From NCBI GenBank assembly GCA_035284745.1, contig JAYKIL010000037.1, positions 1 through 7,582 of the forward strand: DNA of 7,582 nucleotides, written 5' to 3'. Numbering within the stretch: position 1 is the stretch's first letter; every line of letters begins with the position of its first letter. The position numbers and the translations under genes were made by a program. Shown piece by piece: positions 1-6,300 of this stretch. Under the pieces are notes generated by a model that was not told where the DNA came from, did no database searches, and was given only the letters and a program-made list of their open reading frames with translations. The DNA comes from JAYKJB01 sp035284745 [NCBI: Candidatus Sericytochromatia bacterium]. GTDB taxonomy: Bacteria > Cyanobacteriota > Sericytochromatia > S15B-MN24.

Positions 1-92
1 AGGTGGACATCGGCCTGATCGGGGTCGATCAATACGGGGCGGCCGCCTGCGACAATCGCCAGATGCCCTACCGTGTCTTCAACGACGAATAA
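1..92 (+). CDS. C-terminal tail of an upstream gene, possibly type-2 asparaginase / glycosylasparaginase (partial)
   Basis: An open frame enters from the left edge and ends at TAA 90-92, showing about 29 C-terminal residues. The tail contains GLIGVDQYGAAACDN followed by MPYRVFNDE. This resembles the end of the Ntn-hydrolase asparaginase family (isoaspartyl peptidase / glycosylasparaginase), whose last strands often read like 'G-I-A-V-D-x-x-G-x-x-G-A' followed by a short aromatic tail. The catalytic Thr region lies outside the window, so the assignment rests on a short weak match and is tentative. What is solid is that a + strand coding frame stops here. The next gene starts 109 bases later, behind its own candidate promoter, so the two are probably separate transcription units. 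Confidence 0.4.
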   Translation, partial: VDIGLIGVDQYGAAACDNRQMPYRVFNDE

Positions 93-116
93 CCGCGCAC
101 AAAAGCGAGCCTGCCG

Positions 117-145
117 TGGCATTTTGAACGCAAGAGTGCGATAAT
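117..145 (+). promoter_or_regulatory. Candidate extended -10 promoter for the lipoprotein gene
   Basis: The extended -10 element TGCGATAAT lies at 137-145: a TG dinucleotide one base before GATAAT, which matches TATAAT in 5 of 6 positions. The region 17 bases upstream (TGGCAT, 117-122) is a poor -35, which is tolerated in extended -10 promoters. Transcription would begin near 152, giving a leader of about 50 bases before the ATG at 202. This is a visual pattern call only. Confidence 0.4.
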
Positions 146-201
146 ACCGGCCGGTTTTTCTGCTGTTGTCGGGGTGATCCTGGCTGAGGAAAGGTTGAAC
201 A

Positions 202-954
202 ATGAACACGATGAATCGGGCGGGCTTGCCCCTGATGGTGTGCGCTTCGCTGGTGCTGGCGGCAGGTTGCAACAACCAAGACTTTGCCTCGGTGAACCAA
301 GGATTGTCAGGAATCACTCAGGCCAGCAATGGCGTCGGAAAAACGGACGCACGCATTCCGACAGCGGCCATCGCGACGTCACTGGCCGCTCTGGAACTGC
401 TGAAGGCATTTGCCGCAGGCAGTGGAGACAAAACGGCTCTGATCAGTGCGGGCGGTATGAACTGGCGCTTGCTGCAGTTGCTGCCTTCCCCGGTCGGAAC
501 CACTCAGACCATCAGCCAACGGGGCGTCGAAGCGAAGGTCACCTATCGCAGCACTATCTCTCCGAGCAGCGTGAAAACCACCATCGAAGAGTTTTCGGGG
601 ACGTCGCAAGGCTACAAGCTGACTTTGGCGGGCGAGTTTGAGTACCTTCCCAAGGCGGGCATTCCCCAGGTGCGCTGCGAATTGGCCGGCAGTCTTTCTT
701 ACAGAACCTTGCAAGTGAATGTGAAAGAGATTAAGTTCGATACGACGGATCCGCTGCCGAATGATGGGGATTTGGGAAGCTTTGTTTTGGAGGTGAGGGG
801 TGACGCGGAGAAGCAGACCCCCACGATGGAGTACACGGCGAGAATTGGCGTGAAGAAGGGTAAAATTGAGGCGGAGGCGACGGTCAGCCAAGACGGCGTT
901 GCCCAGCAAAGCACCTTGACGTTTAGCGAGGATGGCGGCAGCTCGTCGCTGTAG
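202..954 (+). CDS. Putative lipoprotein of unknown function
   Basis: This 250-residue protein starts at ATG 202, seven bases after a strong Shine-Dalgarno (GAGGAAAGG, 186-194). The N-terminus is a lipoprotein signal peptide: Arg6, a hydrophobic stretch from about residue 9 to 19, then LAAGC with the acceptor Cys at 23. The residue after Cys is Asn, not Asp, so by the E. coli sorting rule it would go to the outer membrane. After a Gly/Ser/Asn-rich linker comes an Ala/Leu-rich helical stretch (about residues 50-75). The rest has alternating polar and hydrophobic residues, suggesting beta strands, and ends in a Ser-rich tail. I recognise no family. It stops 81 bases before the chosen start of the outer-membrane barrel gene, so an envelope role with that protein is possible but inferred. 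Confidence 0.85.
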   Translation: MNTMNRAGLPLMVCASLVLAAGCNNQDFASVNQGLSGITQASNGVGKTDARIPTAAIATSLAALELLKAFAAGSGDKTALISAGGMNWRLLQLLPSPVGTTQTISQRGVEAKVTYRSTISPSSVKTTIEEFSGTSQGYKLTLAGEFEYLPKAGIPQVRCELAGSLSYRTLQVNVKEIKFDTTDPLPNDGDLGSFVLEVRGDAEKQTPTMEYTARIGVKKGKIEAEATVSQDGVAQQSTLTFSEDGGSSSL

Positions 955-955
955 T

Positions 956-979
956 TCCGGCGTTATGATGATTGCCGGA
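956..979 (+). other. Stem-loop between lipoprotein and barrel genes
   Basis: TCCGGC (956-961) and GCCGGA (974-979) form a perfect 6-bp stem around a 12-base loop, starting one base after the lipoprotein stop codon. No run of T follows, so it is not a standard intrinsic terminator. It could be a weak attenuator or an mRNA-stabilising hairpin. The loop contains TATGAT (964-969), but no -35 sits at a proper distance, so I do not call a promoter here. Confidence 0.3.
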
Positions 980-1035
980 CGTCTGTTGTGCGCCGGCTTC
1001 TCTCGACTCTTGCAGGAAGGAAATATATTTCGCTG

Positions 1036-2679
1036 ATGTCTCTCTCTCGACTTGCCTCAATTCCTCTGGCTGCTACCGTGGCGCTGGCCGTATTTCCTTC
1101 CCATGTCTTCGCAGCGCCTGTTGTTTACGATGCGCGCTCCTTGGGCATGGCCGGCAGCACGGTAGGCTACGCAGAGAACGCGTCTTTGGCCTATTGGAAT
1201 CCTGCAGCGGTGGCGAACGGGAAAAAGTTTGGTCTTTTTCTCCCTTCCATTGCGTTGTCCGCGAGTAACAACGTGCTGGGCGTGAGCACTTTGGCGTCGC
1301 TGGCCCGGGAAGGCTCTAACCCAGAGGCTCTGTTGGGCCAGTTGCTCGCGCCAACCGGGGAAGCCTCAGTGTTGACGCGCTTGGGCGGGTCGGATGGCCT
1401 GAACATTCAGGCGCGGGCCTTGTTTGAGCCTTTCGGCTTTTCTTTGGCGAATGTCGGCCCTGGCGGGTTGGCTCTTCGTGTGTACGGTGGGACGGTCGCG
1501 ATGGGTGGGTTGCGCGTGAGCTCGGACTTTGCTCAGGACGCCAACAACCTGATTGTGGGCAAGGGATACGAGAAGATTGTCGCTGCAGCGACGGATCTGG
1601 GCGATGCTGCGAGGTCTGGCCTTGGGGGTGATTTGACACAGCTTCAAGGGAGCGTAGAAGGGCTTCGCGCGGCCATCGAGGCCAACATGAGTTCTTTTAT
1701 TATCGACGGCACCAAGAAAAAAGCCGCGGCGACCAAAGAATTCAGCGCCACGGTGATGTCCGGGACAGCCGGCACCATCGCCGCCACCTATGCTCAGCCG
1801 CTGCCCTTGCCAGCGGCCGTGACCAAAGCGTTCCCCGAGGCCCAGTTAACGCTCGGCGCCACAGGAAAAATTTTGCAAAGTGGTATGGGCTTTTTGGGCG
1901 CTGGTTTGAATCAAACCCTTCCGGGCGGTTCCACCAGCGGCCGTTTTAATCCCACAGCCGGTTCGGTTACCGTCTCGATGGATTTGGACCAAGAGGTGAC
2001 CGATCTCCTGGGTGCCGTAAAGGGCTTTAACGAGGAGCAAAACCTTGCCACGGTGGGCGACCTGTTGGCTTCGGTCCAAGGGTTTCTGGCAGGCATTCCG
2101 AAAACGGCCATTCAGTTTACCAGTTTGGCGCCGGCGAACAATGGCGTCGCAGCCGACTTGGGGGCTCACTTCCGTTTCAATCGCTGGTGGTCAGTGGGGA
2201 TGACCTTGGTGAACCCTGTGTTGTTTTGGAATGCTCAACGCACCACGTACCGATATCGCTACGATGCGAGCTCCACAACGCAGCCGTTGCAACTGGAGCA
2301 GGTGGGAGGTGTCGATAACGTGACGTTTCGAGTGGCCGAGCCGTTTTCCTTCCGGGCCGGGCTTGCCTTTACGCCCCAGTTGGCTGGAAAAGGCGCACTG
2401 GGTCTGTTGACCAACGGCATCGTCATGACAGCGGGGTTGGATGCGCCCATCATCACGGGCCTTGATCTTCCCAATCGTCCGGTGCTCTCTCTCGGTTTTG
2501 AAAAGGCTGTGGGTCCCTTGGCTTTGCGCCTGGGTACTCAACAGTTTGGTGCAGTACCTTTTTACACGGCGGGCTTAGGGCTGCAAACACCTTGGGTTCA
2601 GCTCAATGTGGGCGCGGGTGCTGATTTACCGGCGCTGAGGGGAGGCGCGGTTTCGGCGACCATGGGAGTCGGCTTCTAG
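1036..2679 (+). CDS. Outer-membrane beta-barrel protein, TraF_2-like (conjugal transfer TraF / FadL-like fold)
   Basis: From ATG 1036 the product is 547 residues. A GTG at 988 is also in frame, but it has no Shine-Dalgarno and would put 16 residues before a well-formed signal peptide. AGGAAGGA (1014-1021) precedes the ATG at a rather long 14-base distance. Residues 1-26 form a Sec signal peptide cleaved after VFA. The mature N-terminus (YDARSLGMAGSTVGYA, then a YWNPAAVANG-type segment) is the hallmark of the PF13729 'TraF_2' group, also seen in other barrels with an Asn-Pro-Ala plug motif. A helical insert spans about residues 160-260. The C-terminal half alternates polar and hydrophobic strands and ends ...MGVGF; a terminal Phe is the usual outer-membrane assembly signal. 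Despite the family name, no conjugation gene is nearby. The substrate is unknown; transport or envelope structure is inferred. Confidence 0.8.
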   Translation: MSLSRLASIPLAATVALAVFPSHVFAAPVVYDARSLGMAGSTVGYAENASLAYWNPAAVANGKKFGLFLPSIALSASNNVLGVSTLASLAREGSNPEALLGQLLAPTGEASVLTRLGGSDGLNIQARALFEPFGFSLANVGPGGLALRVYGGTVAMGGLRVSSDFAQDANNLIVGKGYEKIVAAATDLGDAARSGLGGDLTQLQGSVEGLRAAIEANMSSFIIDGTKKKAAATKEFSATVMSGTAGTIAATYAQPLPLPAAVTKAFPEAQLTLGATGKILQSGMGFLGAGLNQTLPGGSTSGRFNPTAGSVTVSMDLDQEVTDLLGAVKGFNEEQNLATVGDLLASVQGFLAGIPKTAIQFTSLAPANNGVAADLGAHFRFNRWWSVGMTLVNPVLFWNAQRTTYRYRYDASSTTQPLQLEQVGGVDNVTFRVAEPFSFRAGLAFTPQLAGKGALGLLTNGIVMTAGLDAPIITGLDLPNRPVLSLGFEKAVGPLALRLGTQQFGAVPFYTAGLGLQTPWVQLNVGAGADLPALRGGAVSATMGVGF

Positions 2680-2688
2680 CTGGCCGAG

Positions 2689-2694
2689 AGGAGG
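2689..2694 (+). promoter_or_regulatory. Strong Shine-Dalgarno lacking a canonical start at normal distance
   Basis: A consensus AGGAGG lies nine bases after the barrel stop codon. No ATG, GTG or TTG follows within the usual 5-12 bases in any frame. The triplets at the right distance in the cyclase frame are ACG (2701) and ACG (2704). The first ordinary start in the cyclase frame is GTG 2779, 84 bases downstream. This site decides how the cyclase start should be read. Confidence 0.6.
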
Positions 2695-2778
2695 CCACTC
2701 ACGACGTTCTGGCGGCGCACCTCCAAAGTTGATCAAGACCCCGACGCAGCGGCTGGGAGCCGTGGCGTTTACAGGGAC

Positions 2779-3339
2779 GTGACGGTTCTTTTTTCGGACA
2801 TTGAGGGCTTCACGGCGATGGCGGAGCGCCTGCCCCCCGATGCCGTGGTCGCCATGCTCAATGAATATTTTGCGGCGATGGCGTGTGTGGTTGAGTCGCG
2901 TGAAGGGCGTATCGACAAATATATTGGGGATGCGATGCTCGTGGTGTGGGAACAGGGCGCGTCCGATGCGGCTGCTTTGGCGGTTCAGGCGGCACTGGAG
3001 ATGCAACGGGAGCTTCTGGTGTTGCAGAACAAATGGCTGGCCGATGGGAAGTTGCCCTTGAAGGCCCGCATCGGTATCAGCAGCGGCAAGGTCATTGAAG
3101 GCCTCATTGGGGGGCCTTCGCGACAGGAACGCACTGTCATTGGGGATGCGGTGAATACGGCTTCGCACCTTGAAGCGTTGAACAAGGTGTATCATACGGA
3201 CATCATTGTGAGTAAAAGTACTTTAGACTTGGTTGCAGAAATGGCTCTGGTGAAGTCTTTGGGAATCGTGACCATTAAAGGGCGCTGGGAGCCCGTCCCA
3301 ATTTTTGCGCTGACTGGCTGGAAATCCTGTGGGCACTGA
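2779..3339 (+). CDS. Class III adenylate/guanylate cyclase catalytic domain protein
   Basis: This is a lone catalytic domain that would convert ATP (or GTP) to the cyclic 3',5' nucleotide in the cytoplasm. Counting from GTG 2779 (186 residues), the metal-binding aspartates are D7 (LFSDIEGFT) and D51 (KYIGDAMLVVW). The adenine-selecting pair is K47 and D123 (VIGDAVN), which favours ATP. N126 is the conserved transition-state Asn, but the partner Arg four residues on is His130 (NTASHLE). No sensory domain or membrane segment is visible. The frame stays open upstream to the barrel's TAG at 2677 and reads as plausible coding there, including FWRR and SRGVYRD just before VTVLF. The true start is therefore probably near 2701, behind the AGGAGG at 2689-2694, although no standard start codon is there. 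I give the conservative GTG start. The gene's end overlaps a possible GTG start of the next gene. Confidence 0.85.
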   Translation: MTVLFSDIEGFTAMAERLPPDAVVAMLNEYFAAMACVVESREGRIDKYIGDAMLVVWEQGASDAAALAVQAALEMQRELLVLQNKWLADGKLPLKARIGISSGKVIEGLIGGPSRQERTVIGDAVNTASHLEALNKVYHTDIIVSKSTLDLVAEMALVKSLGIVTIKGRWEPVPIFALTGWKSCGH

Positions 3340-3367
3340 CCCTTTACACGGCCCGTTGGGGCTGTTG

Positions 3368-4138
3368 ATGTATGATCTCCGCTCCGTGTCCATCGGGAGC
3401 GCTGTGTTGCTTTTTGCTGCGTGGTTTTTGCTTCCTGGTCCGGCCGTGGCGGGTCTGGGGCGGTTGAGCCTTCTTGTCGCTGCGGGTGCGACCGTGACCC
3501 TGGGCTTTTTGGGGGGCCTTACAGGCTCGCTGCGCGAGATGGTTGTGGGCGCTTTTTTAACGGTTTACCTGTTGTTCGGGCTGTGGGCACGCGTGGCCGG
3601 TTTGGGATTGTTGATGACAATCGCTGTGGCCCTCATGCTTGTGTGGCCCTCTGTTGCACCTCATTCATGGGGCCTGGGGCGGTCCGGCTCGTTGTCGTCT
3701 GCACTGCAGTATTGGCTGTCCATTCAATACGTTCTGAGTGCATTTGGGGCTGCTTTTCTGGGCCTGGCTCTGTTCGCCAGCGCGGTGCTCAATCTGGTGT
3801 CGGATCGCTGGCGGGCCTCTCCCTTCGCTCCCGTCGATTTGAAATTTGTAAGTCGGGCCGCGGGCCAGTGGGCATCGGCCGCATTCACTCTCGCTGCAAT
3901 CGCTGCCTCGGTGGCCTGGGCTGAACGCGGCTTGGCACTCGACATTGAATGGTTGCGCACTGCGGCCACCTTTGCGTTGTTGATGGTCTCTGTTTTATGG
4001 TTGGGGTGGGGCCGCTCGGGAATGGCGCGCGATGGTCAATTACAGCTTTTGTCGCTGCTGTACATTCTTCTTTTGTTGGTCTTGTTACCAGGGCCATCTG
4101 CCCTGGAGTACTTGACCCGGCCGACATCCTCTTCTTAA
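3368..4138 (+). CDS. Multi-pass inner-membrane protein, possibly a degenerate CcsA/HemX-like protein
   Basis: From ATG 3368 the product is 256 residues. The frame also allows GTG 3329, which overlaps the cyclase stop and would suit translational coupling. I prefer the ATG because TTGGGG precedes it at 6-7 bases and the first membrane segment begins soon after. About eight hydrophobic segments are visible, with a short hydrophilic loop (SDRWRASPFAPVDLK) after the fifth. The length, the segment number, that loop position and the pattern of the last three segments recall the YpjD/HemX/CcsA cytochrome c assembly superfamily. The resemblance is topological rather than motif-based: only one His is present and the usual Trp-rich motif is absent, so heme handling is doubtful. 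It is followed closely by lepB (22 bases), so co-transcription is likely. I cannot assign a function. Confidence 0.75.
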   Translation: MYDLRSVSIGSAVLLFAAWFLLPGPAVAGLGRLSLLVAAGATVTLGFLGGLTGSLREMVVGAFLTVYLLFGLWARVAGLGLLMTIAVALMLVWPSVAPHSWGLGRSGSLSSALQYWLSIQYVLSAFGAAFLGLALFASAVLNLVSDRWRASPFAPVDLKFVSRAAGQWASAAFTLAAIAASVAWAERGLALDIEWLRTAATFALLMVSVLWLGWGRSGMARDGQLQLLSLLYILLLLVLLPGPSALEYLTRPTSSS

Positions 4139-4160
4139 ACTCCAATGAGAGGAGTACGGT

Positions 4161-4793
4161 GTGACTGATAAAACTTACCAAGTGCCCCCCCCAGAGAACG
4201 ACGAGCGAATCACTGATTCGATGGGCGGGCCTCCTTCGGGTTTACCGCGGGCCAAGTCGAAAACTCGAGAATATATCGAAACGTTGGTCATCGCCTTTAT
4301 TCTCGCCATTGTGGTTCGCACCACGATTGCTGAGGCGCGCTACATTCCCTCGGAATCGATGTTGCCGACCCTAGAAGTGGGGGATCGGCTTATCGTTGAG
4401 AAAATGACCTATCGCTTTGCGCCGGTAGAGCGTGGGGATATTGTGGTGTTCGAGGCTCCGCCTCGGGCGATGGGCAATGGAAATGCTTTTATCAAGCGCG
4501 TGGTGGGTCTGCCCGGTGAACGGATCGACATCCGCGGGGGCCAGGTTTACATCAATGGGGACGCATTGAAAGAGCCCTATATCCTTGAGGCGCCCCGCTA
4601 CCCCGATCCCGATTGGGAGGCGTTGGGTTTGCCAGAAGGCCGCATTCCCGCCGACTCTCTCTTTGTGATGGGCGATAATCGAAACAATTCTCAAGACAGC
4701 CACGTGTGGGGCTCTTTGCCTCTGCGGAACGTGATAGGGCAAACGGTTTTCAGGTTTTGGCCTCCGACCCGTCTTGGCATCATTCCTTCTTAA
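4161..4793 (+). CDS. lepB: Signal peptidase I
   Basis: Signal peptidase I removes the signal peptides of Sec/Tat-exported proteins on the outer face of the inner membrane. The start is GTG 4161, six bases after AGAGGAG (4148-4154). The 210-residue protein has a polar N-terminal tail, one membrane anchor (about residues 39-57), then IPSESMLPTL with nucleophile Ser66 and the general base Lys112 in AFIKRVVGLPGE. Box E follows as GDNRNNSQDSHVWG (171-184), with FRFWPP near the end. All catalytic elements are present, so it should be active. One anchor and the close spacing of motifs resemble the cyanobacterial and Gram-positive forms rather than the longer two-anchor E. coli LepB. Its likely clients in this window include the barrel and SpoIID-like proteins. 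An 8-C run covers codons 9-11. Confidence 0.95.
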   Translation: MTDKTYQVPPPENDERITDSMGGPPSGLPRAKSKTREYIETLVIAFILAIVVRTTIAEARYIPSESMLPTLEVGDRLIVEKMTYRFAPVERGDIVVFEAPPRAMGNGNAFIKRVVGLPGERIDIRGGQVYINGDALKEPYILEAPRYPDPDWEALGLPEGRIPADSLFVMGDNRNNSQDSHVWGSLPLRNVIGQTVFRFWPPTRLGIIPS

Positions 4794-4827
4794 ACGCGAC
4801 GTTCTCACGCGCTTGTGATTGGTTTGC

Positions 4828-4863
4828 TTGCCCTCAGCTTGAGTGCTTCGTATGATAGAAGCG
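4828..4863 (+). promoter_or_regulatory. Sigma70-type promoter for the small gene and SpoIID
   Basis: TTGCCC (4828-4833, 4 of 6 to TTGACA) and TATGAT (4851-4856, 5 of 6 to TATAAT) are separated by exactly 17 bases. The expected transcription start is 4863 or 4864, which coincides with the ATG at 4864. The promoter lies in the 70-base gap after lepB. It would make the small gene and spoIID a separate transcription unit and the first message leaderless. Confidence 0.5.
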
Positions 4864-5127
4864 ATGAGTACTATTGGGGCGGCAGCTTTTTTTTCTGCTT
4901 TGCTGGGGGATGAGGGCTGGCAGGCGCCGTTGGGCGAAGCGTCTATCTCCCACATCATCGCCTCCTTGGAAGCACGCATTCCTCCCCACGCGGAACTGCC
5001 TCCGGAACGGGTGAGCCATTTTCGGGAAACGCTGCGCGATTTGGTGGAGCGTGTAGAAAAAGGGCGCCTGGGGCCGCTCGATGAGGCTGCCGCGATCACT
5101 GTCTGGCTGAACCAGCTTGAACTTTGA
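4864..5127 (+). CDS. Small conserved-looking hypothetical protein (about 87 residues)
   Basis: In-frame starts exist at GTG 4843, ATG 4852 and ATG 4864. I choose 4864 because the other two lie inside a good promoter, whose -10 even overlaps the 4852 ATG, and because none has a Shine-Dalgarno. The product begins MSTIGAAAFFSALLG. It has no clear signal peptide, as the hydrophobic stretch is short. It then shows an acidic, helix-prone body with ARIPPHAELPPERVSHF and a Glu/Arg-rich amphipathic helix ending VWLNQLEL. It looks cytoplasmic and helical, and I recognise no family. Its stop is one base from the ATG of the SpoIID gene, so the two are probably translationally coupled and may act together. 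An 8-T run lies in codons 8-11. Confidence 0.65.
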   Translation: MSTIGAAAFFSALLGDEGWQAPLGEASISHIIASLEARIPPHAELPPERVSHFRETLRDLVERVEKGRLGPLDEAAAITVWLNQLEL

Positions 5128-5128
5128 G

Positions 5129-6298
5129 ATGAGAACATATTTCGGGCGGGCCGCCTTGTTTTCTGGCCTTTCTTTCTGTTTGGTGGCAGGGCCGGTCTTC
5201 GCCGTGCCGCCATTGCTGAGGGTGGGCGTTCGCGAGGGGGTTCCACGGGTGGTCGTCGCCTCGTCCACCGCGGGGACTTGGTATGACGCTTCGGGGCGCG
5301 TGATTGGACATACCGAGCCTCTCGAGGGCTGGTCTGTCTCGATGACGGCTGGACGAGGCCTCTCTTTGCGTGGAAGTAAGGGACACACCCTTGCCGCCCG
5401 CGGTTCCGTGCGCCTGGTGCCCTCCCACACTGTCGAATTCCCGCTTGTTTTTGCGGCTTCTCGATGGTATCGAGGCACACTGGAACTCAAGATTGCTGGG
5501 TCGGGGATAGCCGCCATTAACCACGTCAGCGTCGAGGCGTACTTGTATGGCGTTGTGCCTGCTGAAATGTCAGCCAAATGGCCCGCAGAAGCACTCGGGG
5601 CCCAGGCGATCGCGGCACGCTCTTATGCACTGGCTAATTTAGGCAAACACGCCAAAAATGGCTTTGATGTGTGTGGAACGGATGAATGTCAGGTGTATCG
5701 GGGGGCTGGAATCGAGTCCCTCGCCAGTAACAGTGCTGTCGACGCGACGCGGGGGGCGGTATTGACACAAGCGGGGAAGGTGCTCTCCGCATTTTTTCAC
5801 GCGTCCTCAGGGGGCTACACAGAGAATTCCGAGGATGTTTGGTTTCAGAAATTGGATCACATCCGGGCCGTCCCAGATTACGACCAGAACTCCCCCCATT
5901 ATGAATGGTACAAAAACGTACCGGCTGCCGATTTGTCCTCTCGCCTTGCCCATCGTGGAATTCGCGTGGGGGGGGTGCGCGAACTTCAAACCGTCTCGCG
6001 CTCCTTCTCCGGCCGCGTGCGCTCGGTTCGGGTGATTGGAACCAGGGGCACCAAGGAGATTTCAGGCGAAACGCTGCGCTTGGCGGCGGGCCTTCGCAGC
6101 ACCTTGTTCAATATGGCGCCGCGCGGGGGGGCCGTCGGGTCGCCCGCCGAGTTTGCTTTCGCAGGCCGGGGATGGGGACACGGGTTGGGAATGTCACAGT
6201 GGGGTGCGCGAAGACTTGCCGAGGCGGGTTATACCTCCGAACAAATCTTGGCGCACTATTATCCGGGGGCCCGAATCAGCCGGCCTTCTGGGCCATAA
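5129..6298 (+). CDS. SpoIID/LytB domain protein (exported peptidoglycan lytic transglycosylase-like)
   Basis: From ATG 5129 the protein is 389 residues. A TTG at 5117 is in frame but overlaps the upstream gene. Residues 1-25 are a Sec signal peptide cleaved after VFA. The N-terminal half is a beta-rich domain with an SRWYRG segment. The SpoIID core follows: NHVSVEAYLYGVVPAEM with the putative catalytic Glu146, WPAEALGAQAIAARSYAL, the Cys pair C182/C187 (VCGTDECQVY), ASSGGYTENSEDVW, and the signature AGRGWGHGLGMSQWGA (345-360). B. subtilis SpoIID cleaves glycan strands during engulfment. In non-sporing diderms such as cyanobacteria, related proteins are thought to act in wall remodelling or septal splitting; a periplasmic role here is inferred. 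All the key motifs are intact. The gene is coupled to the small gene before it and converges on the kinase gene, with 2 bases between stops. Confidence 0.92.
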   Translation: MRTYFGRAALFSGLSFCLVAGPVFAVPPLLRVGVREGVPRVVVASSTAGTWYDASGRVIGHTEPLEGWSVSMTAGRGLSLRGSKGHTLAARGSVRLVPSHTVEFPLVFAASRWYRGTLELKIAGSGIAAINHVSVEAYLYGVVPAEMSAKWPAEALGAQAIAARSYALANLGKHAKNGFDVCGTDECQVYRGAGIESLASNSAVDATRGAVLTQAGKVLSAFFHASSGGYTENSEDVWFQKLDHIRAVPDYDQNSPHYEWYKNVPAADLSSRLAHRGIRVGGVRELQTVSRSFSGRVRSVRVIGTRGTKEISGETLRLAAGLRSTLFNMAPRGGAVGSPAEFAFAGRGWGHGLGMSQWGARRLAEAGYTSEQILAHYYPGARISRPSGP

Positions 6299-6300
6299 CG

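Noticed and set aside
146-159. ACCGGCCGGT palindrome followed by a T run, terminator-like
   Set aside because: The palindrome has no spacer for a loop and would leave only about a 3-bp stem. It also lies just downstream of a candidate -10 element, not close behind a stop codon.
916-969. TTGACG (916-921) and TATGAT (964-969) as a promoter for the barrel gene
   Set aside because: The two boxes are 42 bases apart, far from the usual 17, and no other -35 fits TATGAT.
1036-2679. Evidence of a conjugative element because of the TraF-like protein
   Set aside because: No other transfer, relaxase, integrase or secretion gene is present. The TraF_2 family name covers many chromosomal barrels.
2677-2781. 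Read-through of TAG to fuse the barrel with the cyclase, which share a frame
   Set aside because: The barrel ends in the Phe expected of a finished outer-membrane protein, a new Shine-Dalgarno follows, and a fusion would put a cytoplasmic ATP-using enzyme on an outer-membrane protein.
4371-5577. Long open frames on the - strand (up to 369 residues) opposite lepB, the small gene and SpoIID
   Set aside because: They oppose lepB and SpoIID, whose catalytic motifs are intact, and their translations are rich in Arg, Pro and Ser with no recognisable domain, as expected for antisense of GC-rich genes.
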